A stretch of 64,000 nt of DNA from Parietichytrium sp. I65-24A (Eukaryota > Sar > Bigyra > Thraustochytrida > Thraustochytriidae). Position numbers and translations under genes: made by a program. Location: contig BLSF01000008.1 of the NCBI GenBank assembly GCA_012862575.1, forward strand, positions 310,001 to 374,000, read 5' to 3'. This document shows, one piece after another, positions 46,611 through 57,989 of this stretch (positions are counted from its first letter, which is position 1; every line of letters begins with the position of its first letter). A model generated the notes under the pieces. That model was not told the origin of the DNA, ran no database searches, and saw nothing but the letters and a program-made list of their open reading frames with translations.

Positions 46611-49600
46611 CTAGCGACCCTGGAACTGCCTCTGACGCTTGACCTTACGGTGCTTGCGGCGCTTGTTGGCCTCGTTCTTGGCCTTGCGATGAGCCTTGCG
46701 AGCTTCTGGGTCGACGACCTTCTCCAGCTCACGCTGACGCTTCCTTCCTAAACGGACTTCTCCTACCTTCTTTTGCACCTGTGTGTACGCTCGAGTGTAC
46801 ACCGTAACTCCGACGAGCTCCTCGAGTAAATCTTGCACCTCTGTAGACAATTCGGGAGCCTCCAAGTTCAGACCAGGCACCTGCTCTTGTGTCGAGGCAC
46901 GGATGAGCGAAGAGAGCATTGGAACGAGGAACCGCCGAAGGACCTTCTCGTTGTCCTTTAGCCGCGTTGCCAAGTAAGCAAACACCTTGAAGACAACTTG
47001 CTGCCGTAAATCAGCAAACGAATAGGTATCTTTTCGACTGCCTTTAAAGCGAGCAGTATAAGACAGCCGATGGACCAACCAATTGAGGCCCGCAAGCTTT
47101 TCGGAGTTGGAAGAGGAGGGAGCGCCTTTGTCGTCCTCCGCCATCACCCCTTCGTCGTCCTCTTCCGCTTCATCACCACTCTGCTCGTCGTCAATAGCAT
47201 CGCGGTGCTCCTCTCCCTCACCACTCACTTCATTTTCATCAAAGTCTCGCATGGCTTGGTTCTCTACCAGCACAGACACAAGCCACACCAGATTCTTTGT
47301 AATTTGATCTGCGAGCTTCTTGTCGGTTTGGTCAAAATTCAGCAAGGTTGTGTGCGTCTTGAGAAGGTTGGATATATCCACCCACTCGCTCAACGCCAGC
47401 TTTGAGGCATCTCTTGAAAGAACCTTCTCGGGGTTCACCTCATCAAACACCTGCCCCATCGCATTCAAGGCAGCTAAACGCACTAACATGTGCGGATGGA
47501 AACGTGCCATTGGCACAACAAGATCTTCCAGAATCGATTTGCCATCCTGCTTTTGGCACAGCGCAGTGTCACAGCCTCCCAAGCTCTTGCATTCCAAAGC
47601 TACCTTATGAAGCGCAGTGAGACCATGAAAGGCTAATAGCCAGCCCTCATCGCTGCCCAGCTTTTGTTCTGCTTCCCAAAACGCCTCCTCCCAGTCGCCG
47701 TGGGTGGCAGCGGGATCCAGCACGCATGTATTAAGCGCTCCGCAAATTCTCCCAAGATACAAAGTTGCGTCCTTCTTTGAAACAGCGCGATCCTTCCTTG
47801 ACTCGGCGAGTAAACCGAGCACTTGCACAGCGGCCCTCTGCATGCTCCTTCGCTGAGCTGCTGCTGCTACGTCATCTTCAGCTTGATCTGAGGCGGTAGA
47901 ATCAAGCCATTGTAAGGGGACAGCAATGAGGCTATCGACTGAACTCCCTGGAAGGCGGCCAAGGAGCAATTTGATAACACTCGAAGCCAGATTTCGACAT
48001 TCCGCGACCTCATCATTCACGAGACGTAGAACTAGTGGAAAAAAACAGTACTGCGCCAGTCCTTCCAAGACCTCCACTGGAAATCTTTGAATTATAACAC
48101 GCATCATGGAGAGGCCCGATACCCTACCCTCGCGAACCTCATAATCCAAGTTAGCAAGAATCAAATCCAAGTGCTGCTTTAGACGCTTGTTGGTGAGCGG
48201 GTACAGAACCAGGAACTGGACAAGGAGAGAATTTGCCATCTGACGCACATTGCCACTAGAGTTCGTAAACACCAACTCCGATATATTTACCATGAGCTCA
48301 TAGATTTCGGACACGACGAGTTTTCTATTCACAATCGCCTTTAATAGAACAAGCGTCGAGACTCTCCGCGACTCGACGTTGATATTGTGCTGGCACAAGA
48401 GTACCAATAGCTTGATTTTCTCATCGGAGAGCCTGCAGAAACTGCAACCCTTGATCAGTCCCACCAGCGCACGATTCGCATTGGAGACCACGTCAGCGGC
48501 CATTCCGCTGGTCCCATCGTTTGTGGACGCTCCGCTCACGCCGTGGGCAGTTTGTCTCGCATGGAACCCAAACTGCTGCAAGATGGAGAAGATGCCAGAC
48601 AGGATTGGCTGCACAAATTCCTCCATGGATGGCAGCTTCCAAGAGATAACCCGAGAGAGAACGGCGAGGGCGAGATTGGTCGTTCGCGTCGCCTTACTTT
48701 CTTTGATGATGACCGCAATAATTTCGACGAAGGGATCGAGCATTTCTACATGCTCGGGAACCTGCATGTTGAGCCGACTAGATCTCAGCGCTCCAATGAG
48801 CAATTCCAAGCCGTGACTCACTAACAAATGGCGATTTGCCTTCTTGACCGATCGCTTGATGTCCAGAGAGTTGCGCTTTCGCTTTACGTCGAAACGGTCT
48901 TTCCCGGTCATCTGAGGTTCTTGCTCTACCAAATGGATGCTCGAGTACGCCGTTCTTGACCGAACTCGCTCTTCAGCACGCCGCACCTCCGTCTCGCTCT
49001 CAGTGATGAGCCAGGAAGACAACTTTGCTTGGCCATTTTTCTTTCTCTTTTCCAACGAATTGGAGAACTCCTCCGCATCTTCGACCTGTCCAGAAGTGAG
49101 CTTGGACCGCTTCCTCCTCAACTCAATCTTGCGCTGATATCCAGACGACACCAAGTGGTGCACATAGACTAGCAAGTGCGGAATTCTGACGTCTTGATTC
49201 CTGGAAATACCTTTCCCGATCCTGCGCAACGCTTCTTCCGTCACTCGCAGCTCGGTAGAGTTGGTACTATGCTCGATTTTCTCAACAAATATACGAAGGA
49301 GGTCGTGAACGGATGGCGCCGGAAGGAATGCCATCGTCTTGGCAACAAGTTCCAGGCTATCCATGCTCTTTTTCGTGCGAGACTCAACGAGTTCTTTCAC
49401 CCTCGAGCGGTAGTCCGAGTCTTGGCGTTTCTGCTGAGCAATCTCGCCAAAGAGCTCGTCAGAAATCACTTCCATGATCTTGGGGATACACTCGTCCACT
49501 TTGCCCACGCAAACCTCGATAGATAGCTCCTCCATGATGCTGGCAGGCTTCGAGGATGTGTCAGCCGCTTGTTCATCAGAAGAATCTTCAAGTAACTTTC

Positions 49601-52600
49601 CTTCCTCCTCGTCCTCCTCGTCCTTTGCCGTCTCCTCCTCCTCGGCGCGAACCTCAAATCCCTGTGCATTCGGGACAGCTTGGCCGAGTCGTGTTCTTTC
49701 GTCGATGAGATACTGAATGTGCATGTCAGATGTGCCAGACAGAAGGTGGTGGAGCGAATACCCTCGGACGTGAAGTTGAAAACCCTCGCAAAGAATTGAG
49801 CACAAAATCTCCAAAATCTGCGGAAATTCTGGTGCGCCAAGCGCGATATGAATGGCCACAAGCGCACTGCGCCCATTGTTGCGAGCATCCAAGTCCAAGC
49901 TCTTCAGCTGGTCAACAGTAGCTGTGATTAGCTTTGGAACACCCAGTTGCATCGCTTGTACAGGCAGAAGCTTTAGCAGTCGCACAATGCTGGAAGCGAC
50001 TGGGACCCGCATCACAAGCTTGGGACTATCCAACTTTTTCGGACCAACTAGGCGCTTTTCAAGCAATGGAAGAATACCTGTTTGAAGCATCTTTGCCAGT
50101 CCTGGGTCTTCGCTTCCGTGAGCAAAGTGGTAATTTTCAAGTACAAATGATGCGGCACGAAGGCATCTCTTTTCCATCGCCTTTTGCTTCTCGGCCAGCC
50201 CTAGCAGGTACTTGAGAAGCTGGAAGTAATAGGTGCGAGAAAAGTGGCGCGCAATCTCGCCCATGATCTGCACGCCTTGGTCTTGCTTGTGAGGGTCGCT
50301 CTCGGCATTCTCGCTCAGGAGATTGTGCAGCGAAAGTGGCAAAATAATATGAACGAGGGTGGCATTCCGCAAGATGAATTGGTTAGATTCGAGCTGCGAG
50401 CGTAAAAAGTTCAGGAACGAGGCTTGACGATACGCTTGCACATGCGCAATGCTGACAAAAAAGTCCTTTTCGGGATCGTCCGGATTTCTCAGCTGAGACA
50501 GGTCACCGTGCAAACGGAAAAACATGCTCGTGGATTGTTCCTCACTCTGTCCTTGGCCGGCGTTCTCATCGTCGAGATGCGCCATAGCCTCGCCGTTTAC
50601 GTCGATCTTCCCGGCGTATTCAACCAAGTCTGATAGCAACGCTACAAACGCTTTGCGGATTGGGAACTGCTTTGCTTTGATTCCCATTCGTACAGACGGA
50701 ACCACGATTGCGGAAGCCAGGCTTTCTGCTAGACGCAAATTTGGATTGCCTAGAATGACTTTTGTGACAAAGTTGCTTGCCGCCGATCGGAGTGGGTACT
50801 CGTCCTCGTGCATGTCAAAGAGCGCTTGATATGCAACAAGCGCGGCCTGATCTGCGGACAGAGAGTTCTCACCGAAAGACTCGTCGGCAACAACTTGCAT
50901 GTTTTCAAGGCGCTGGTATGCGTCGAGGCGTCGGTCAACATCCATAGTGCCTACTCGGCGAGGGTGCCAAGAGTTCATCTCCACGAGCAAATCAGCAACT
51001 GGGCCAAGATCGCAGAGATTCTTTGCATGGATCGCCTGGATGATGGAAAGCACCTGCGACCTGGTCTCCACGTCGAAGATAGGGTCGATTCCTGCGACAC
51101 CGAGGAGAAATCCGAATCGAGTGATTGGATTTCCGGGCAGATCTGCAAATTTGATCAAGTGCGAGATGGATTTGAGCAACTCCAATCGAGAGTCCCTCTT
51201 GCCACCTACTTCCGCTCGCAAAGGCGAAGGGCTGCTTCCAATGCTGGCCATCTTAGCCTTTTGAATTCTCTTCCCGCTGCCAAAAGAATTTGCATTTGAG
51301 CTACGCAAGAATTTGGTGAGGAGTTTAATAAGCTTGCCAGCACTCTCCTTGCCCTCGCTAGTGATCTGTATCTCCTCTGTGGATTCGAAAAGGCTAGCAA
51401 CAGCTGAGACGATGCGCAGCTCTCGGCGCGCAAGACCACGTCTTATTGCCGCAATCTTTTCCTTTGGTCCCGCGTATTTGCCAATGTCGTTCTGCTGAAG
51501 TCGAATGAGAAGCGCATCCAATACAATCGAGACATGTGGCAGCAGAATTTCCACTTTCCCAGTCTCATTTGATAGGATTCGGTCCATGGTATCTTCAACG
51601 AGGGACACAATCTGGTGGCCTGGCCCTCTGCCTGAATCAAGCCCGGAAGAAAGACACATGCACATCTTTGTGAAGAAAGTGGGACATGCGCTCAAGTAAA
51701 ACCAGAGCATATTCCCTTCGTCTGATGTTGCCGAATACCCGAGTTTTAAAAGAATGGGTGGGCGGGTTTGATTGATGACAGAGCTTGGCAAGGTAGCCAC
51801 GAGAGGCTCAAGAATTCTGCGGGCAATCTTGGACCACATTGTCATGTCCAACTTCCCAAATGACCTGAAGATCTCGCTCATTCTACGGAAACACTCCGTT
51901 CGAAGATCACCAATAGATGATTTTGGAAGCTTCTTCCAGTCAAGATTCTCCTTCTCCTCCGGGGACATGCCGATTACTTCAGAGCTGTATTCCACGCAAC
52001 GGAAGAGGACCGTGAAGATTTGAGGGAGGTAAGGGACGAGCAAAGTGTTCAAGGTCTTCAACATATCCTGCAGTGACTGAACGAAGCCTAGAAGCCGCTT
52101 CAAGGAAGTTTTCTCGACTTGTAGGGCTGCCATGGCGTCCTCTGGAGCGCTAGGATCAATTTTCATGTCCACTCCGGTAGGAAAGATCCGAAACACTATG
52201 TTGAGGAATGGTTTCAGCTCATCGGAAGAATGCACACCTGCGAAAAAGGCAAAAATGCTCGCACGCTTGTTGTCAGATTCCCTTTGCTTGCGGGTCACCA
52301 TCCGTCCAAAGAGCATACGGGAGAGGACCTCCAAAAGCTCCTGCCGCTGGTTTTTCTCAACACTTTCGAGATCAAATCTTGTAATGGCTTCACGATACTG
52401 CTTTGCGTCAGTCATTTGCTGCAGCGCTTCAAGGTGGGTGTGCAAAAAGGGCAACCTCATTCGCCCAAGACACTTGAGCGCAAGACTCTGAATGTCACAA
52501 ATAGGTTTCGTCAAGAACCTCGTGAAGATCACACGCAGTGTGGCGGTGCGGGGCCCAGCCTTGAACTTGGTGAAGCCAGCGAAGAGTGTGAGCCAGACAG

Positions 52601-55600
52601 CCAGTTTTTCATTCGACACACGAAGATTTGATTCCGGAGAGACCTTTAGATCAGATAGAGGCGAGGATAATTTGCTCAAATAGAGCTTCTCGTCTTCATC
52701 GTCTTTTGGCTCGTCAAGGTCATCTGTGCGCCCACTACTCTGGTAAAATTCGTCCCTCAAAAACGTGAAGAACAGAGCCACAATCTCATCGGACTTGCTC
52801 TCAGTTCGCTTTGCAAACCCCGTCATTGTGCGAAGAGTTTCTTTAAACACATCCAAGGCAAGCGTCGACCGCTCCTCCGCTGACCCGGACTCAACGACAA
52901 TAATTTGAAGATTTGCTTCCCCGCCCTTTTCCTCTTCTTCTTCTTCATTGCGCGCGGCCAAAAACTGCTCAATCTTGCTTTCGATAACCCCCCATGCATT
53001 TCGGTTGTTGACTTCTTTGTCCTCCTCCCGCCGAAGGGCCAGATCTTCCTCCTCTGTGTCGGAGAACGCGTTCTCATTTTGGTCAACATCAAGGTCCTCA
53101 TCATCTTCGTCGCCGTCGTCGCTGCTGTTGTCCTTGACCTCCTCACCCTCTACGTCGTTCTCATCACCCCCGTCTTGCTCAAGTAAGTTCTGGTGAGATC
53201 CAGCTTTACCATTCCTCTTCCGAGAAAATTTGCCGGATTTGGACCTTCTTCGTCCCGCTCGGGTATCGTTTGCGTCTGTCAGCGCGTCTTTGGTCCCCAT
53301 GGGCAAGCTGGCAATGGCTTTCAAATGACTCCAAAGGAGAGGCCACAAGGGAGTCTCAAAGTGGTCCTTTGCAAGCAATTGAAGGAGGCTGTCTGCGAGC
53401 TTCCAAACTGGGCTGTAGGGAAGGTAGAACTGCCCCAAAAGGAAGGCAGTGATGACTGGCAACTGCTCGACTGGTATTCTTTTCGCCCGCAGGAGACCCT
53501 CCAGGGACCCATAAATACGCTCACGATTTTTCTCCTGATAAAAGTCAAGCGGAAGCTCATCCAACTCAGCGAGCTTTTCGAGAGCACTGCAAATCGGGCG
53601 CACCTCCTTTGCGCTCTCGCCGTCATGTTTGACTTCTTGAAGCGCTGGCATACAAAGCCGCAGAAGCGACAGGGATGCTTTACGAACTCGAGCGGAGCTA
53701 GAGATGAGGTTCTGAACCAATATGGGCTTACTTGCGGCTAAAAAGTCCGTTTTCTGCTTCTGCGATAAATAATTTTCGTTTGAAAGGAGGTTGGCGAAGC
53801 CCTCTAGCAGAACTCTTTGCTCGGAAAACTCTTCAAAATTGGTCATAAAGTATTCAACCAGGAGTGCGCGTAATTTTGCGTGAGTTTCCGACGTCTCCCA
53901 CTGTGCCTCTTGACTTAGAAGGTCCATTGCAGCGTGCTTTTGTTCATCGAGGGATGTCAATTGAGGATCCCGAATAAAGCTTGTCAGAGTACTTTCAAAG
54001 AGGTCATTTCCCGGAGCGCACAACCGAAAGCTTCGAATTCCGAGTGAGACCCGCTCCAAGTCTTCCTTGCAAGCAGTAACATAATACACACACGTGCTAG
54101 CAACAAAAGACCCAGGCTCGAACCTGTCAGCGGCAATCAGGGACTTTGCGCAGCCATTCTTGTCCGTAGTATAGAGAATGTCCGCGACGAGCCCTACAAC
54201 AGACATTGCAACCTTGAGCCGAAACTGTTGGTCCTCACCAAAGCTGGGTGTCGAAGTATCCTCCTTCTTCTTGGACTTCTTGGCAGACGCTTTGCCTTTG
54301 GCCCGCTTGGAAGCCCCCCATGTTTTCCCCAAATCGCTTTCGGCCATCTCCAGGGCAGGGAGAAGCGCATTGGTGAGAATTTCTTCGGGGTTCTGAATGG
54401 TGTCGAATGCGAATTTGACGATTTCTTGAGCGTCCGACAGAGGAATTCGCTCGCGAAAGATGCGTTGGAAGAGACGACCGTACACTGACCCATCTCGGCC
54501 GCCCCTAAACTCGTAACGCCATAGGTAGATAACCGTTTTGCCAGCCTCCAAGTTGATCGTGTTCGAATATTCGCCATGGACCACCTCGTCCTCAGGTTTG
54601 CAATTGAGGATCATTTTCTCCACGATCGAGGCAGTGATGTCCACACCAAGTCCGTCGGCCATCCTAGACATTCCGTTGTAGCTGATGCACGTGTTTATTA
54701 ACCGCATGAAGCAAGCGAGACTCCGGCTGTCCTTTCCAGCATTCTTGGCTTGATCCAACAAGGACTTCCAAAACCCTGCTGAGGTACTGTTCGTGAGATA
54801 GTCCAGAATCATTCGTGATGCGTGCTGCAATACGCGAAGCCGCTCTCGCACAGCTGCATTCGACAAGTCAATTATGTTTGCGGATTGAATCAATGAAAAC
54901 ATCGCTGGAAGGACCTTTTTGGAACAAGAATGCAATTGCTGTTGGACGTTGCGAACGATGTTAAATACAAGGTGTGCGATTCCATCGGCAATCTGTTCCT
55001 TATTAACTCGAGGCCGACTCAAAGCTTCCTCGCCACTAGCAAGATTGCAGACGAGCCTCTTCACCTGGCTCACAGCTGTTTCTGAAGAGAGCTGTCGAAT
55101 GAGCGGGGCAAAGGCTTCCGCGGCAAACCTCCGGATAAAATCCCGGCGATGGCAAAGGAGCGAGACGTAGTATGGGCGGAGAAACTTGAGCTCCGCGTCG
55201 TTCTCTCGAATCGGCTTCACGAGTTCGACAAGAAGAGCACCGACGTTGGTGAAGACGGCTGTGCAAGTTTTCACATTGGCGAGGTCGATTGCGTCGAACA
55301 TGGAATCGAGTAGTACAGGCAAGTGCGGGTAAAGCTCTTGCTGAACGTCCTTTGCAAGGCAGACAACGAGATTCATTATCGTTTGCTTTTCCACGCACAC
55401 CTTGATGCCTTTCACGGAAAGCTTTACAATCTTCTTCAGATTGTGCACCATCAGAGGCAGACTTTGAACGTAGGGCTCTACATCCCCAACGAACTTTGTA
55501 AACTCTACAGTCCTGTCCACGATAGAGTCCGTTTCGAGCTGCGTCGCAAAGAAGGTTTCTTTGAAATGCGAGTCTCCTTCGCCGCTGCCGGAGTGGAACT

Positions 55601-55712
55601 CATGTTCTGCCAATAACTTTCTGGACACGTTCACATTCGAGTCAGCAGCTTCCTGCCTGAGCGTGCGAAACTTGTATCGTTTTGTGAGCGGCTTTGGCTC
55701 TTCGCTCTCCAT
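46611..55712 (-). CDS. UTP20: UTP20, SSU processome HEAT-repeat scaffold
   Basis: A 3,033-residue single-exon protein (human UTP20 is about 2,785). The ATG at 55712 gives MESEEPKPLTKRYKFRTL; the basic KRYKFxTxxQ start is typical of UTP20, which opens on nucleolar protein sequence followed by HEAT-like helical pairs throughout. An acidic low-complexity insertion lies at about 845-940, and there is another acidic patch near 2040-2070. A positively charged C-terminus (about 2985-3033: RKRQREL...EANKRRKHRK) matches the UTP20 terminal tail. Conserved stretches such as RLVNDEVAECRNLASSVIK and VREGRVSGLSMM support the DRIM/UTP20 call. UTP20 wraps around the pre-40S particle during 18S rRNA maturation. 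The C-terminal helical-basic tail and overall length exclude other HEAT proteins such as TOR or HEATR1. Confidence 0.93.
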   Translation of the reverse strand: MESEEPKPLTKRYKFRTLRQEAADSNVNVSRKLLAEHEFHSGSGEGDSHFKETFFATQLETDSIVDRTVEFTKFVGDVEPYVQSLPLMVHNLKKIVKLSVKGIKVCVEKQTIMNLVVCLAKDVQQELYPHLPVLLDSMFDAIDLANVKTCTAVFTNVGALLVELVKPIRENDAELKFLRPYYVSLLCHRRDFIRRFAAEAFAPLIRQLSSETAVSQVKRLVCNLASGEEALSRPRVNKEQIADGIAHLVFNIVRNVQQQLHSCSKKVLPAMFSLIQSANIIDLSNAAVRERLRVLQHASRMILDYLTNSTSAGFWKSLLDQAKNAGKDSRSLACFMRLINTCISYNGMSRMADGLGVDITASIVEKMILNCKPEDEVVHGEYSNTINLEAGKTVIYLWRYEFRGGRDGSVYGRLFQRIFRERIPLSDAQEIVKFAFDTIQNPEEILTNALLPALEMAESDLGKTWGASKRAKGKASAKKSKKKEDTSTPSFGEDQQFRLKVAMSVVGLVADILYTTDKNGCAKSLIAADRFEPGSFVASTCVYYVTACKEDLERVSLGIRSFRLCAPGNDLFESTLTSFIRDPQLTSLDEQKHAAMDLLSQEAQWETSETHAKLRALLVEYFMTNFEEFSEQRVLLEGFANLLSNENYLSQKQKTDFLAASKPILVQNLISSSARVRKASLSLLRLCMPALQEVKHDGESAKEVRPICSALEKLAELDELPLDFYQEKNRERIYGSLEGLLRAKRIPVEQLPVITAFLLGQFYLPYSPVWKLADSLLQLLAKDHFETPLWPLLWSHLKAIASLPMGTKDALTDANDTRAGRRRSKSGKFSRKRNGKAGSHQNLLEQDGGDENDVEGEEVKDNSSDDGDEDDEDLDVDQNENAFSDTEEEDLALRREEDKEVNNRNAWGVIESKIEQFLAARNEEEEEEKGGEANLQIIVVESGSAEERSTLALDVFKETLRTMTGFAKRTESKSDEIVALFFTFLRDEFYQSSGRTDDLDEPKDDEDEKLYLSKLSSPLSDLKVSPESNLRVSNEKLAVWLTLFAGFTKFKAGPRTATLRVIFTRFLTKPICDIQSLALKCLGRMRLPFLHTHLEALQQMTDAKQYREAITRFDLESVEKNQRQELLEVLSRMLFGRMVTRKQRESDNKRASIFAFFAGVHSSDELKPFLNIVFRIFPTGVDMKIDPSAPEDAMAALQVEKTSLKRLLGFVQSLQDMLKTLNTLLVPYLPQIFTVLFRCVEYSSEVIGMSPEEKENLDWKKLPKSSIGDLRTECFRRMSEIFRSFGKLDMTMWSKIARRILEPLVATLPSSVINQTRPPILLKLGYSATSDEGNMLWFYLSACPTFFTKMCMCLSSGLDSGRGPGHQIVSLVEDTMDRILSNETGKVEILLPHVSIVLDALLIRLQQNDIGKYAGPKEKIAAIRRGLARRELRIVSAVASLFESTEEIQITSEGKESAGKLIKLLTKFLRSSNANSFGSGKRIQKAKMASIGSSPSPLRAEVGGKRDSRLELLKSISHLIKFADLPGNPITRFGFLLGVAGIDPIFDVETRSQVLSIIQAIHAKNLCDLGPVADLLVEMNSWHPRRVGTMDVDRRLDAYQRLENMQVVADESFGENSLSADQAALVAYQALFDMHEDEYPLRSAASNFVTKVILGNPNLRLAESLASAIVVPSVRMGIKAKQFPIRKAFVALLSDLVEYAGKIDVNGEAMAHLDDENAGQGQSEEQSTSMFFRLHGDLSQLRNPDDPEKDFFVSIAHVQAYRQASFLNFLRSQLESNQFILRNATLVHIILPLSLHNLLSENAESDPHKQDQGVQIMGEIARHFSRTYYFQLLKYLLGLAEKQKAMEKRCLRAASFVLENYHFAHGSEDPGLAKMLQTGILPLLEKRLVGPKKLDSPKLVMRVPVASSIVRLLKLLPVQAMQLGVPKLITATVDQLKSLDLDARNNGRSALVAIHIALGAPEFPQILEILCSILCEGFQLHVRGYSLHHLLSGTSDMHIQYLIDERTRLGQAVPNAQGFEVRAEEEETAKDEEDEEEGKLLEDSSDEQAADTSSKPASIMEELSIEVCVGKVDECIPKIMEVISDELFGEIAQQKRQDSDYRSRVKELVESRTKKSMDSLELVAKTMAFLPAPSVHDLLRIFVEKIEHSTNSTELRVTEEALRRIGKGISRNQDVRIPHLLVYVHHLVSSGYQRKIELRRKRSKLTSGQVEDAEEFSNSLEKRKKNGQAKLSSWLITESETEVRRAEERVRSRTAYSSIHLVEQEPQMTGKDRFDVKRKRNSLDIKRSVKKANRHLLVSHGLELLIGALRSSRLNMQVPEHVEMLDPFVEIIAVIIKESKATRTTNLALAVLSRVISWKLPSMEEFVQPILSGIFSILQQFGFHARQTAHGVSGASTNDGTSGMAADVVSNANRALVGLIKGCSFCRLSDEKIKLLVLLCQHNINVESRRVSTLVLLKAIVNRKLVVSEIYELMVNISELVFTNSSGNVRQMANSLLVQFLVLYPLTNKRLKQHLDLILANLDYEVREGRVSGLSMMRVIIQRFPVEVLEGLAQYCFFPLVLRLVNDEVAECRNLASSVIKLLLGRLPGSSVDSLIAVPLQWLDSTASDQAEDDVAAAAQRRSMQRAAVQVLGLLAESRKDRAVSKKDATLYLGRICGALNTCVLDPAATHGDWEEAFWEAEQKLGSDEGWLLAFHGLTALHKVALECKSLGGCDTALCQKQDGKSILEDLVVPMARFHPHMLVRLAALNAMGQVFDEVNPEKVLSRDASKLALSEWVDISNLLKTHTTLLNFDQTDKKLADQITKNLVWLVSVLVENQAMRDFDENEVSGEGEEHRDAIDDEQSGDEAEEDDEGVMAEDDKGAPSSSNSEKLAGLNWLVHRLSYTARFKGSRKDTYSFADLRQQVVFKVFAYLATRLKDNEKVLRRFLVPMLSSLIRASTQEQVPGLNLEAPELSTEVQDLLEELVGVTVYTRAYTQVQKKVGEVRLGRKRQRELEKVVDPEARKAHRKAKNEANKRRKHRKVKRQRQFQGR

Positions 55713-55860
55713 CTTTGCCTCTTCAATCGCTTCCTTCGTTGACGCCTATATTTTGCCACCTCCACTTCCCCCACGTTCAAGTGCAAAGCGAACCAGATTG
55801 CTTCACTTTCAAACTTTCAAACTTGCCAACGGCAACCCAGTCCTTCTCGACTGCTGCAGC

Positions 55861-55912
55861 TATCTCTCTATCTCTCTATCTCTCTATCTCTCTATCTCTC
55901 TATCTCTGTATC
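55861..55912. repeat. CTCTCTAT microsatellite upstream of UTP20
   Basis: Six or more imperfect CTCTCTAT units about 150-200 bp upstream of the UTP20 ATG; the sense strand reads GATAGAGA. Confidence 0.9.
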
Positions 55913-57766
55913 GCTGTCCCTACGTTGATGTTTCCCTTTGTATGGCGCCTTTGTCTCTCCTCCTCGCGTCCTCTGCTGTTTCATACGCAAAGCAAATTTC
56001 CTTTCTTTCCTGGTGCGACTGCGGAACCCTTCTGGTTGAACGCATCGCTTCATTTGACTGGTCATGACTGGTCCTGCAGGTCTGGTAGAGGGTATTACGA
56101 GGACGACGGCATTGGACTCTGCCGTTCGATTCTGGCGATCTAGTCTGAGCAGATAGGAGCCGGGAACCGGAAGCGTGAGAGGGAAGAACCGGAAGGTGCA
56201 GATCGTCTCTGCTATTTTTCTTCTCTCCGAAATATACCTTACGGTGCCGCAAGGTTGGAAAAAAAAGATCTTCTCTTGTTCGCGTCGAAAACGCCGGCAG
56301 AACGATGCAGGGTGGCCAAAACGCGTGCATTGTAGAACTTCCTCCTATGAGTGCTAGCGGAGCGGAAAAAAGATGAAAAAAGGACAGAAAAAAGAAGGAA
56401 AATGCTGGAGAAAATCCGCTGAGAATACAAAAGAACAATGACCTTGGCCTGTCGTCGGAGAATCGCATATCCGACGGCAAAACAAGGCAGTGTTCCGGGA
56501 ACAGATCTCCAGCGAGGCCTCATTCAACGGAAACACTAGCCATAGCACGGCGTAGATTCTCACCAGCCCGTTACATAGCGTTCTCAGTAGCCATCGGCGT
56601 CCTTCGCCATGTCAAACCAAACGCTATCGCACTCAATAGTCAGCAATAGATTCCCACTAATGATCTTACGCCATGCTGGTGGGTGCTAATAGATGTAATA
56701 GGAATCATCAGTGGATTGCTGGGGTTCCACATGCTTACACAGTCCATTTTGTATCTAAAAGAAACACTAGGATTGGAAATCATATTACACTCTACACACC
56801 TCCTATGTTACGTTCGAGGCGCTGCACTAGCGCAGTTTCCTATGAGAACGCTTGCGACATAGTGCTCGCTATGCGTTCTCTTAACATGTATCAAGAGATA
56901 GCGGTATAACCTCGGTGCGCTCTTTCACCGATTAGGATCGTTTAAGGTCTAGTAAGGTTGTGTTCCGGTGCTGTCGCTGTGAGGGAGAGATTCTTGAGCG
57001 GTGCTGTGAGGCAATCGATTCCCACTCCCAGCCATTTTTTGAAACAGCTCCCAAACCCGCCACCAGCCTCACATCCCAGTTTGCTAAAATCTGTCTTGCG
57101 CCTCTACTCCCCACCACCAGAAACACTACTACTCTCCACTCCCCCCCCGGCCCTCTCAATCTGGAGCAATAGCCTCACTTATAGGAACGATAGCGTGCGT
57201 GAGAAACAGGTCGTTCTCACGTCGGCCTGTGAGAGAGAGAACGCGCCAACCGAGCAGGAGAAAAAAACGCCATCATTCCCGCTAGCCGACCGGGTAGGAT
57301 CGGCTGGAAAACCTTCTGAGAACGTGACCAGCTTGATCTCAGACCCAAGCAGAGGACACATCGCAGGTAAGCTTGTCTAAGCGGTGGCGTAGGAACGGCG
57401 GAGGAACAGCGTCCAAGTCAAGCCGTAGTAGGTCCATCGTAAAAAGGAGTGAAATACAAGTTAGTGAAGTGGGGAGGGAATCAAGCTAATCAAGCAGACA
57501 AAGTACAAAGGACAAAGGACAAAGGACAAAGGCAGAGGAGCAACCAGACGTGCGAAGAAGAGCGATCTGCAGCAAGGAGTGACTGGAGAGGACGCGCGAA
57601 CGACACGCAGTTACGAAAGGCACTCGCTCGGTTGCTCAAGGAGCCAGACGACAAAGGAGCGCAGAGGTGCGAGTCGCGCGGAAGGAGTAGACAGCAAGGG
57701 CTGCCGCGGTTGAGTGAGGAACAGAACGTGATTCATTTGTTCGTGGGACCAGTTTCGTGTTTTGGT

Positions 57767-57989
57767 GTAAGTGCGCGGGAATGTCGGGCGGAAGGAATGG
57801 AGTTGGGGCCGAGATGGGAGGAGATGAGATGTGGAGATGCGGGACATTGCGCTGACAGATGGTGCGAACAGTCGGTTGATTTTTCTGAAGAAGAGTCGAG
57901 GTCTTGTTTGCATTCAACGCGACCTTTTTTTCACCTGGCAGTTCTTTCCCCCCACCCACCATTTGATCTTTATTTCTTTATTTACACAG
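57767..57989 (+). other. Possible 5'-UTR intron of the ARM-like gene
   Basis: The donor GTAAGT matches that of both coding introns in the window. The acceptor follows a T-rich run and reads TTTACACAG. At 223 nt it is longer than the two coding introns. No reading frame depends on it, so support is motif-level only. Confidence 0.3.
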
